A stretch of DNA of 21,227 nucleotides from positions 3,241 to 24,467 of the forward strand of contig DORQ01000318.1 of assembly GCA_003514205.1 (NCBI GenBank). Reading direction: 5' to 3'. The position numbers were made by a program, and so were the translations under genes. This DNA comes from Acidimicrobiaceae bacterium. GTDB taxonomy: Bacteria; Actinomycetota; Acidimicrobiia; Acidimicrobiales; Microtrichaceae. The notes beneath the pieces are model-generated. The model was given only the letters and a program-made list of their open reading frames with translations, did not search any database and was not told the origin of the DNA. This document shows, one piece after another, positions 15,042 through 21,227 of the stretch; the first letter of the stretch is position 1, and each line of letters begins with the position of its first letter.

Positions 15042-15092
15042 CACCCGAGTGGCCGGAGGTGCAAAGCAGCATGGCAGATGACCGGGTGCGAG

Positions 15093-15965
15093 TTAGAGCC
15101 CTCGGGCCCACTCAGGCCGAAGCCGGATTTCGCCAGCTAACGCTGCGTCGAGGGCTGCGAGCATTGCATCGCGATCCTGAGGAAGCCTCCCGCCAATCGG
15201 CAAGTAGTTCGACGCGTGATTGGTTCTGAACACGGCGTTTGTCAGCTCAGCGGTTGCGAGGAATGTTCGCAGTTCTCCCAACAGGGTGTTCACATCGGGC
15301 AGTTCGAAACGACCCTTCCTCTGCGCAACGCCCATCCGTGTCCCATCGAGCACCGTGAGCGTGAGCGCGGAGAGAAACTCGGGATCCATCGCGGTAGCGA
15401 GTCGGGCTGATTCGACAGCATGTTGACTGCTGCGCTCAACTCCGCCCGCACCCAACAGGAAGATCACCGACAGCGCCATACCTGCAGCCTTCGCACGTTG
15501 TGCGGCCAGCGCATGATCTGCGGCGGTACCGCCTTTGGCAATCCGATCGAGCGTGACGTCGTCACCTGACTCCGGTCCGACATAGAGCATCTTGAGCCCA
15601 AGCTCCGAAAGCGCTGCGAGCTCATCATCTGTCTTGGCCAAAATGTTCGACGCCATTGCGTAACAGCTCACGCGCCGCAGCCGAGGAAACGCTGCGCGAC
15701 ATGCCTTCAGTAGTGGTTCCCACTGCTCCATCGACATGACGAGCGCATCGCCGTCGGCCACGAAGACCTTCTCGACCCCACTTCCCAGCCGTGCCTGAGC
15801 CATCGCGATGTCCTCAAGGATCTCCTCGGTTGGTCGCGTTCGGAACACCTTGTCGATGTACATGGCGCAATAGGTGCACTTGTTCCAGGAACAGCCGATG
15901 GTCGCCTGCAGGATGTAGGCATCGTGCTCACTCGGTGGTCGAAACATCGTGCCCTCATATCGCAT
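15093..15965 (-). CDS. Radical SAM protein with CX4CX2C cluster motif
   Basis: A 290-residue protein. Residues 21-36 (ATIGCSWNKCTYCAMY) carry the 4Fe-4S ligands C25, C30 and C33. The spacing is CX4CX2C rather than the usual CX3CX2C and is shared with a lineage of radical SAM proteins that have GCS-N-CxFC motifs. Downstream features of the partial TIM barrel are visible: FVADGDALVMS, SCYAMASNIL, LKMLYVGPESGDD (a GP-E-S SAM-binding element) and LSVIFLLGAGG. No additional cluster-binding cysteines or B12 domain appear, so the substrate is unknown. The start at 15965 (MRYEGTMFRPP) gives the normal beginning; the longer frame to 16049 has an uncharacteristic Ser/Arg/Cys-rich extension. It is divergent from the gene at 16086 and is not embedded in a modification-peptide cluster. 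Confidence 0.85.
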   Translation of the reverse strand: MRYEGTMFRPPSEHDAYILQATIGCSWNKCTYCAMYIDKVFRTRPTEEILEDIAMAQARLGSGVEKVFVADGDALVMSMEQWEPLLKACRAAFPRLRRVSCYAMASNILAKTDDELAALSELGLKMLYVGPESGDDVTLDRIAKGGTAADHALAAQRAKAAGMALSVIFLLGAGGVERSSQHAVESARLATAMDPEFLSALTLTVLDGTRMGVAQRKGRFELPDVNTLLGELRTFLATAELTNAVFRTNHASNYLPIGGRLPQDRDAMLAALDAALAGEIRLRPEWARGL

Positions 15966-16085
15966 AGCTACTTGGCTACACCAACAGCAGGACTGAGTTC
16001 CAGATCGATGCTGGGATCGTCGCCCGGCCACTGACGCGCCACCTGTCATGGTCTCAGTGTCAGTGGTCGATGCGACGATGGGGCC

Positions 16086-16421
16086 ATGGGAACCTCCTCC
16101 TCAGTTCGCTTCGCCGAGTCAGTTCGGATTGTCGCTGCCGAAGCCCGGCGGCTCGGCTTGATCGTGCCCGCATTCCGCTCCCCACCCTCGCTCCCCCAGT
16201 TCGACCGCACCATTGCACGGCGGCCCGATCCTGCCGATTGCACCATCTCCATACGTGTCGTTGGACGTCCATTCGCCGCAGTGCAGGCCGACATCGTGGA
16301 AGGCACCCTGCTGGTGAACCAACGTTCACCCGAACAGGATTGCGAGCTCCGACGAGCGCTCTGGGCGATACTCAGCGTTCGTGGCGCAACCGAGTCTGGT
16401 CCCACGCTGGTTGCTGCGTAG
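16086..16421 (+). CDS. Small conserved hypothetical protein
   Basis: A 111-residue protein from ATG 16086. It begins MGTSSSVRFAESVRIVAAEA, continues LIVPAFRSPPSLP, IARRPDPADCTISIRVVGRPFAAVQADIV and ends with ALWAILSV. The VRFAES start, PAFRSPP turn and ISIRVxGRPFAAVxADIVEG part resemble a small protein type I associate with Acidimicrobiia and relatives, with no known function. It has no signal peptide. It is divergent from the radical SAM gene, separated by 120 bases, and is followed immediately by the heptanucleotide repeat; its stop codon's final G is the first base of that repeat. Confidence 0.7.
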   Translation: MGTSSSVRFAESVRIVAAEARRLGLIVPAFRSPPSLPQFDRTIARRPDPADCTISIRVVGRPFAAVQADIVEGTLLVNQRSPEQDCELRRALWAILSVRGATESGPTLVAA

Positions 16422-16466
16422 CAGCCTGCAGCCTGCCGCTTGCCGCTTGCCGCTTGCCGCTTGCCG
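16421..16466 (+). repeat. Heptanucleotide tandem repeat (two GCAGCCT then four GCCGCTT units)
   Basis: GCAGCCT occurs at 16421-16427 and 16428-16434, then GCCGCTT at 16435-16441, 16442-16448, 16449-16455 and 16456-16462, ending with GCCG at 16463-16466. It lies between the small conserved gene and the 2-oxoglutarate oxygenase gene, 17 bases before the latter's ribosome binding site. As a 7-bp unit it changes frame when copy number changes, but it is outside the coding frame chosen here. Confidence 0.9.
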
Positions 16467-16482
16467 AAGTGGATTCGACACT

Positions 16483-16488
16483 GGGAGG
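16483..16488 (+). promoter_or_regulatory. Ribosome binding site fixing the oxygenase start
   Basis: GGGAGG lies eight bases before the GTG at 16497. It decides this start over the ATG at 16440 in the same frame, which sits inside the heptanucleotide repeat. Confidence 0.65.
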
Positions 16489-16496
16489 CTTCCAGC

Positions 16497-17471
16497 GTGT
16501 CTCAATTGCACCACCCTCCCGTGATCGACCTTTCCCCGCTTGTGAACGAGGCGCCCAACCGGGAGGAAGTCATCCAAGCGATCGACCAAGCCTGCCGCGA
16601 GTGGGGATTCTTCATCGTGACTGGGCATGGGGTCGACCCAGCGCTCGTCGATACCCTGCTTCAGCTCTGCAGCAAGTTCTTCGCACTTCCCGAAGAAGAG
16701 AAGGCTCGAATCGCGATGCCGCTGAGCGGTTCTGCGTGGCGCGGATGGTTTCCTCTCGGAGGAGAACTCACCTCGGGAGTTGCAGACCACAAGGAGGGCA
16801 TCTACTTCGGCACCGAGTGCTCGCCCGAACAGGCGCATGGCCGACCCATGCATGGTCCGAACATGTTCCCCGAGGTTCCTGAACTCCTTGGAGCAACCGT
16901 GCGTCGCTACCTTGAGGAATTGACCTCCCTTGGACATCTCCTTATTTGCGCGTTAGATGATGCTCTTGGCGTCAACGGCCAGCTCCGTCACCTCACCGAG
17001 GATCCGCTGATCCTCTTTCGAGCGTTCATCTACCCGCCACACCGAGACGGCTGGGGAGTTGGCGAACACACCGACTACGGGCTCCTCACCCTCCTCGCAA
17101 CAGACGGGCACCCAGGCCTACAAGTTCGGGTCGGCGAGCAATGGATCTCGGTCGATCCGGTTCCAAACAGCTTTGTCTGCAACCTCGGCGACATGCTTGA
17201 GCGAGCAACAGGTGGCCGCTATCGGTCAACCCCGCATCGAGTCAGGAACCTTGCCAATACCAGCCGAATCTCCCTACCGTTCTTCTTTGACCCTGGATGG
17301 GAATCGCGGGTGATGCCTCTCGACCATCCCGCCGAAGCAGCGACGAGCTCAGCTCACCAAACACTGCCCTCACGCTGGGACGGTGCGGATCCCCTGCTCT
17401 TTGAGGGAACCTATGGGGAGTACGTGTGGTCAAAGGTCGGGAAGGTTTTCCCAAGGATTCACCACGCTTAA
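16497..17471 (+). CDS. 2-oxoglutarate/Fe(II)-dependent oxygenase, isopenicillin N synthase-like
   Basis: A 324-residue protein of the isopenicillin N synthase-like oxygenase superfamily. The N-terminal DIOX_N part has PVIDLSPL and ACREWGFFIVTGHGVD (about 9-47). The jelly-roll core shows the Fe(II) ligands H191 and D193 in GEHTDYGLLTLL, and H247 in STPHRV. The RxS motif that binds 2-oxoglutarate carboxylate is R257-I-S259, followed by LPFFFDP. The length and order match plant-like and fungal-like 2OG dioxygenases, which hydroxylate or desaturate small molecules; an IPNS-type oxidase using no 2-oxoglutarate is less likely because RxS is present. The substrate cannot be inferred. The GTG start is supported by GGGAGG eight bases upstream. 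It converges on the large fusion gene, with 23 bases between them. Confidence 0.92.
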   Translation: MSQLHHPPVIDLSPLVNEAPNREEVIQAIDQACREWGFFIVTGHGVDPALVDTLLQLCSKFFALPEEEKARIAMPLSGSAWRGWFPLGGELTSGVADHKEGIYFGTECSPEQAHGRPMHGPNMFPEVPELLGATVRRYLEELTSLGHLLICALDDALGVNGQLRHLTEDPLILFRAFIYPPHRDGWGVGEHTDYGLLTLLATDGHPGLQVRVGEQWISVDPVPNSFVCNLGDMLERATGGRYRSTPHRVRNLANTSRISLPFFFDPGWESRVMPLDHPAEAATSSAHQTLPSRWDGADPLLFEGTYGEYVWSKVGKVFPRIHHA

Positions 17472-17494
17472 TATGAACCGATATTGGGAGGTAC

Positions 17495-19729
17495 CTACGG
17501 CGTTGCTGGGTCAGCTGGCTTCGGAGGGAGCGTCGTGATCGTCGCGAAACACATCTCGTCCAAAGTTCCTTCTGCAAAGAAGATGTAGCGCAGTGGTCGG
17601 CCCGGTTGGAGGTTCCTGTCCCATGTGCAAGAGATTTGCAATTTGTCTCCAGGCTTCACACTCACCGGCTCAACTGGCTGATAATTCAGCTGCCAATTGA
17701 AACTCCAGCGAGGGATGTCCAGCAGCACCTTCTCCTCGGGAGTGCCCGGGTTGAGCTTCATCGTGAAACTCTTCCCGATGACGTGCATGTGACCGAGCAC
17801 ATCGACAATCGATGCCGGTTGACGCATGTTGAAGGTGCAAGTTGTGGTGGCTGTAATCCCATCGCTTTGTGCGGCAAGCGAGGCGGGGTCCGTGCCACAT
17901 ACTCGGTGAAGACCATTGGCCAACATCGAAGCATCGCCGAGACGTTCGGAGGTCTCAACCATGGCGGCGTCGCGATCACACAACGCCTCGGTGGAGCCAG
18001 CCGGACACGGAAGCTCGACTGGCCCAACCAGCTCACGAGTCCTCAGCTCTTGGATTCCAGGACGCTCATCCTCCAACGACAACGTCATCTGCGAGGAATC
18101 CTCGGGAGCAGCGGTCTCGTAGTGGTAGTGCATCTGAGAAATGAAATAGTCACCGGGGTTGAGCTTGAACCCAGTATCTGGCGCAAATCGCAGAGGGCGT
18201 TGGCCGGGAACCCAACCCGCAACGAGTGGCCCTCGAGGAACAGCTTGTCCCTGCCCAACTGGGTTCTCCTGTCCGGCCAAGCCCGAGGGCCCTGTCGCTC
18301 CAGACGGCCCAGCTGCGCCAGACGGCCCAGCTGCACTTGCCTGCCCGCCAGCGTTTCCACCACCGCCGAATCCTCCGGCACTACAGCTCCAGCCGGGCTT
18401 ACCATCAGCACCGTCTTTCGCATCGGCCGCGGCACGAGTGGCGGCATCCATCTTGTAGGTCAGAACATGGTGCACAACGGCCTTCGCATCAGGAGTGAAG
18501 TAGTAGCCCGTCATGTACTGGGTCGTCGTCAGCTTCGGGTCCATGATGAGACAGCGGTAGTCATCCTTGACGTCGGTGGAGCCCGCATACGGTTCGTCGA
18601 ACGTGATCGTGAGGTCGTCGTCGATCGTCACCATCGACGGGTCCTCCGCCGCTTTCAGCGGTTGGGATCCATCAACATCAAGCGGTGCCCCTGCCTTGGC
18701 CCAGTTGACGAAGGCCTCAATCTGGGCATCGCTGAGCCCTCGCGTATGTTGCAACGGCACGTTGGTTTGGGCCGCTGGCCACGGCGGCATGAACTTCGCC
18801 GTGGTGACAGTGGCCAATCCGTCTGCCACTGCCGCGGCATCATGAGCCTCGTTCAGTACCCAGAGATGCGACCCCATTTCACCCGACCCGTGACAGGACA
18901 CGCAGTTGGATTCCAGGATGGGCTTGATATCCCTTGAGTACGAAGGAACACCAGCGAGTTGGGCGGTGACCTGCTTTGAGCCAGGATCCTCCGAGAGGGC
19001 CTTCGGTGCCTCGAAGGAGTCTCCACTCCTGGCGAGGATCTTCAATTCGAGTGTGGCGGTATCCTTCGCCGTTACCAGGCCCGCGAGCGCAACCGGGCCA
19101 ATCTTGAACTCGCTGAGGGTCAGCGTGGTGCTCGCTGTCAGGCGGAGCTGATCTCCCTCCCACTCTCCGTTCACATCGAAGGTGACTGGGTTCGTCACAT
19201 CGTGAACCTTCAGGTCGCCGACGAGAGTGAACTGCGTCTTCGTTCCCTGCTCGAATCGTTTTGGTGCTCCAGAGAGCTTGACATCGCTGAGCCTCGCGAT
19301 CGGGTACTTCGTGGACTCCAAATAGTTGGCCCGGATCTGGCGATCTCGAAGTCGGTTATCACTTGTCAATTGCTCAACATCGACGAGGATTTCGCCGACG
19401 CGCGAGTCGGCTGCTCGTTCGGTGTTCAGCGCAATCTCTCCAGACATGGCCTGGGTGACCAGGGTTGCCTTGTCCACAGAACTACCGACGAGTTCCTCCT
19501 CGACCACAACCGTTGCGCTCGACTGGTTCGGATCGATACGGAAGAGCAACTCGTCGCTGCCGAGCTGACCCAACGGCTTTGCCTGAGGCACGGCATCACC
19601 GACTGGCGTGTCGGCGGTGAGCGCGACTTTCACTACATCGCGAGTCAGGTAGAGCGCGCCAGCGACCAAAAGGAGCGGAACAGCACTGCCGATCGGATGC
19701 CTCTTTACAAACGAGATGACGTTGCTCAC
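17495..19729 (-). CDS. YceI domain - cytochrome c-like - copper type II monooxygenase-like fusion, secreted
   Basis: A 744-residue protein with an N-terminal signal anchor at 12-30. Residues about 60-235 form a YceI domain (FRIDPNQSSATVVVEEELVG, FTLVGDLKVHDVTNPV), a lipocalin-like barrel that binds isoprenoid lipids in relatives. Residues about 262-352 are a cytochrome c-like domain: C276-V-S-C279-H280 binds haem, with M314 in FMPPWP as the probable second ligand. Residues about 365-735 resemble copper type II ascorbate-dependent monooxygenases: VVHHVLTY (H420, H421), MHYHYE (H534, H536), GHMHVIG (H647, H649) and DEMCF (M726) fit the two copper sites of PHM/DBH enzymes. A Gly/Ala/Pro/Ser-rich insert with GPSGAAGPSGATGPSG at 468-483 interrupts the copper domain. 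A GTG start is supported by GGGGGAG five bases upstream. It probably hydroxylates an unknown substrate outside the membrane. Confidence 0.88.
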   Translation of the reverse strand: MSNVISFVKRHPIGSAVPLLLVAGALYLTRDVVKVALTADTPVGDAVPQAKPLGQLGSDELLFRIDPNQSSATVVVEEELVGSSVDKATLVTQAMSGEIALNTERAADSRVGEILVDVEQLTSDNRLRDRQIRANYLESTKYPIARLSDVKLSGAPKRFEQGTKTQFTLVGDLKVHDVTNPVTFDVNGEWEGDQLRLTASTTLTLSEFKIGPVALAGLVTAKDTATLELKILARSGDSFEAPKALSEDPGSKQVTAQLAGVPSYSRDIKPILESNCVSCHGSGEMGSHLWVLNEAHDAAAVADGLATVTTAKFMPPWPAAQTNVPLQHTRGLSDAQIEAFVNWAKAGAPLDVDGSQPLKAAEDPSMVTIDDDLTITFDEPYAGSTDVKDDYRCLIMDPKLTTTQYMTGYYFTPDAKAVVHHVLTYKMDAATRAAADAKDGADGKPGWSCSAGGFGGGGNAGGQASAAGPSGAAGPSGATGPSGLAGQENPVGQGQAVPRGPLVAGWVPGQRPLRFAPDTGFKLNPGDYFISQMHYHYETAAPEDSSQMTLSLEDERPGIQELRTRELVGPVELPCPAGSTEALCDRDAAMVETSERLGDASMLANGLHRVCGTDPASLAAQSDGITATTTCTFNMRQPASIVDVLGHMHVIGKSFTMKLNPGTPEEKVLLDIPRWSFNWQLNYQPVEPVSVKPGDKLQISCTWDRNLQPGRPLRYIFFAEGTLDEMCFATITTLPPKPADPATP
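18275..18343 (-). repeat. Short Gly-X-Y (collagen-like) coding repeat in the fusion protein
   Basis: This stretch encodes Ala-Gly-Pro-Ser-Gly-Ala repeated with small changes (GPSGAA, GPSGAT, GPSGLA), preceded by a Gly-rich GGFGGGGNAGG segment. At DNA level, an 18-bp unit containing CAGACGGCCCAGCTGC is repeated on the plus strand. It is a low-complexity loop between the first and second copper-binding halves. Confidence 0.7.
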
Positions 19730-19827
19730 GCTGGCTCCCCCACCTCAGCGACGTGCTACCAACCGAGGCCATCAAATGATTTCGTCCAACTGTACCTGCA
19801 GATGGGATCAAGTCATCCTCAGGTCAA

Positions 19828-19845
19828 CTTCGGGCAGTGCCGAAG
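19828..19845 (-). terminator. Candidate terminator hairpin after the alpha/beta hydrolase gene
   Basis: CTTCGG (19828-19833) pairs perfectly with CCGAAG (19840-19845) around a GCAGTG loop. It starts seven bases downstream of the hydrolase stop, reading on the minus strand, and precedes the fusion gene by about 100 bases. There is no T run after it, only TTGACCT. It would separate the hydrolase transcript from the fusion gene. Confidence 0.45.
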
Positions 19846-19852
19846 GTGCGCT

Positions 19853-21079
19853 CTATTCCTCGTGGCGGTAGGTCACAGCACCTGGCGCGAAGGCTGAGAC
19901 GACACCGCTTCCCAGCCCGACGGGTACTGGATCCAGCCCCGAGCGGTAGCGAAGCTCCGCGGTGACGAAGTGATGTGTAATTGGCCAGACGTCGGGCGAG
20001 AGTTTGTTTGGCGGCACGATGCACCCGTTCTGGGCGAGGTTGATCACCGAGTCCGGAAGAAAGAGCCCGCCAGACTGAGCAAGCCCGATCAGTCCACCCT
20101 CTGGGCGACCGATCTCGCAGATGTCAGTCACTGCGTTGTTATGACCCGCACCAGAAATCACCACGATCTTCCGCTCGCCGGCGCTGTAGCGATACCCGTT
20201 TTCAACGGAGGGCAACTGCGCCACGCCATCAATCTCGCCGGTCAGCCACATCACGTTCTTTGAGGCGTTTCCGAGAGCTGCAGGGACCTTTGGCGATGGG
20301 TTGAAGATAGTTGGCGTGAGGTTCACCCCTGCGCTCAGCACAATCCACGACTGCACATCAGTTCTGGTGCCCGCAAGTTCGGTGGATTGAAACCCGCCAG
20401 CGGAGTGCCCGATCGGAAACAATCGACTCGTATCGATCGCTCCAGCAAGCGGACCCGAAGCGTTTGCCGCTTCGATTGCCGTCATTGCCAAGTCGGTAAT
20501 CGCCGCGTTGGATTTGGCGGGCGCCGGGGCCGTTCCGAGGAGCGACTGAAGACCGCGTTCGAAATAGTCGGGCGACATCACCACAAAGCCCCAGGAGGCG
20601 AGGTGCGAGGTGAGGGTTGAGGACTGCGACCGATACGACATGGTGCCGTGACTAAACAGGACCAACGGGAACGGCCCGGCAGTGCTGACCGGCAGAGCAC
20701 GCACGGCTCCGGTAACAAATGGTGGGTTGACATTGGGTGCCAACAGGGCCGAGAGTTCCGGCGAGAGAAAGTCGCGAATGTGATACACCTCAGGAGCGAG
20801 GCCAACAGCGGAGGCCGGACTCGCTGGATACCAAATCTCCATGTCGCGACCGGGCTCAACTTCGACGGTGGTGACGCCCACCGCGAAGGGTCCTCGCTCG
20901 GCGTAAACAGCCTCGGAGGGTTGCTGGCCAAGGTCGGGATCGAAACCACCGTCCTTCGCTGGTGGGACCGGAGGCGGCTCTGAGGCGCATGCACCGCCGA
21001 GGAATCCAAGAAACACGACGGCAGCAGCCATCTTGCGTGCCAGTCTTCGGTCCGTCCTGAAGTTGTGTGTAGCCCTCAT
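19853..21079 (-). CDS. Alpha/beta-hydrolase lipoprotein (PAF-acetylhydrolase/chlorophyllase-like)
   Basis: A 408-residue exported hydrolase. Its signal peptide (RRLARKMAAAVVFLGFLGG) ends in a lipobox L-G-G-A-C (C31), followed by a Pro-rich linker. The fold is seen in PLVLFSHGT (oxyanion-hole region, H144), the nucleophile elbow IGHSAGG (S226), an acid candidate TGEIDG (D284) and the catalytic His in ISGAGHNN (H313). This matches esterases related to platelet-activating-factor acetylhydrolase and chlorophyllase, which cleave short ester bonds in lipids or polyesters. The start at 21079 (MRATHNF) has GGGGGAG nine bases upstream; ATG 21097 and ATG 21031 are possible. It shares orientation with the fusion gene downstream, but a hairpin lies between. 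Confidence 0.85.
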   Translation of the reverse strand: MRATHNFRTDRRLARKMAAAVVFLGFLGGACASEPPPVPPAKDGGFDPDLGQQPSEAVYAERGPFAVGVTTVEVEPGRDMEIWYPASPASAVGLAPEVYHIRDFLSPELSALLAPNVNPPFVTGAVRALPVSTAGPFPLVLFSHGTMSYRSQSSTLTSHLASWGFVVMSPDYFERGLQSLLGTAPAPAKSNAAITDLAMTAIEAANASGPLAGAIDTSRLFPIGHSAGGFQSTELAGTRTDVQSWIVLSAGVNLTPTIFNPSPKVPAALGNASKNVMWLTGEIDGVAQLPSVENGYRYSAGERKIVVISGAGHNNAVTDICEIGRPEGGLIGLAQSGGLFLPDSVINLAQNGCIVPPNKLSPDVWPITHHFVTAELRYRSGLDPVPVGLGSGVVSAFAPGAVTYRHEE

Positions 21080-21134
21080 TGTCCTGCGCTCCCCCATTCG
21101 CCCGTGCGTTCCACCCGCTCAAGGTGCTTGGACG

Positions 21135-21147
21135 TTGTGTACCACAA
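21135..21147. promoter_or_regulatory. Palindromic site upstream of the alpha/beta hydrolase gene
   Basis: TTGTG-TAC-CACAA is a 5-bp-arm palindrome centred about 60 bases before the hydrolase start, where an operator or promoter would be expected. No regulator is identified in the window. The rest of 21098-21227 shows no convincing gene. Confidence 0.3.
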
Positions 21148-21227
21148 TCCCATTAACCCAGCAGCTCGGCAACAGCGAGTTTGTGAAACGGAGAGTTCAG
21201 CGAGCTCAAGAACCGCAGTGCTCAAGA

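Noticed and set aside
15041..15062. GCACC...GGTGC hairpin between the CcdA and radical SAM genes
   Set aside because: The arms are only five bases, the loop is long and no T tract follows on either strand, so I do not call a terminator.
10642..16466. Tandem repeats at 10642 and 16421 as possible CRISPR arrays
   Set aside because: The units are 15 and 7 bp and directly abut with no spacers, and no cas genes are present.
2861..19729. Oxygenase genes (fatty acid hydroxylase, 2OG oxygenase, copper monooxygenase) as one biosynthetic cluster
   Set aside because: They are spread over 17 kb on both strands, separated by unrelated genes, and no scaffold-forming synthase, ligase or tailoring transferase is present.

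Overview
The window looks like chromosomal DNA of a GC-rich actinobacterium (Actinomycetota). Class Acidimicrobiia is my best guess, but it rests on general resemblance only. Supporting signs are the DUF222/HNH '13E12' protein, a Tat-exported PhoD-like lipoprotein, several genes whose start codon lies 6-7 nt after a -10-like hexamer (leaderless transcription), and a small conserved protein at 16086 of a type I associate with this class. I see no rRNA, tRNA, CRISPR array, prophage, transposase or replication origin. No stretch longer than 300 bases lacks a plausible gene; the largest gaps are 1851-2084, 5082-5280, 2684-2860 and 13372-13542.

Region 1 (1-6243) is a patchwork of small, mostly unrecognised genes in both orientations. 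It holds the 5' end of a lipoprotein gene leaving the left edge, four soluble or membrane hypothetical genes, a DUF433/DUF5615 toxin-antitoxin-like pair, a fatty-acid-hydroxylase-family membrane enzyme, a hypothetical gene broken at a run of eight G, and a further membrane protein with two small soluble neighbours. This mosaic, with converging and diverging short genes, is typical of an accessory region.

Region 2 (6293-10647) is a DUF4188 gene divergent from a TetR-family regulator. Their 68-bp shared intergenic region carries an inverted repeat that overlaps the regulator's leaderless promoter. It is followed by a DUF222/HNH endonuclease-like gene and a PhoD-like phosphatase lipoprotein. The phosphatase stop codon sits in a triple 15-bp tandem repeat with a palindromic core.

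Region 3 (10756-15041) contains a large FtsX/MacB-type permease with no ATPase in view, then a thioredoxin-fold lipoprotein and a CcdA-like membrane protein. The last two probably work together: CcdA carries reducing equivalents across the membrane and the WCSNC lipoprotein uses them outside.

Region 4 (15093-21227) has a radical SAM protein divergent from a small conserved protein, a heptanucleotide repeat, and a 2-oxoglutarate/Fe(II) oxygenase. It also has a 744-residue secreted fusion of a YceI domain, a cytochrome c-like domain and a copper type II monooxygenase-like domain, and an alpha/beta-hydrolase lipoprotein. The YceI-cytochrome-monooxygenase fusion, with its Gly-rich collagen-like insert, is the most unusual protein in the window.
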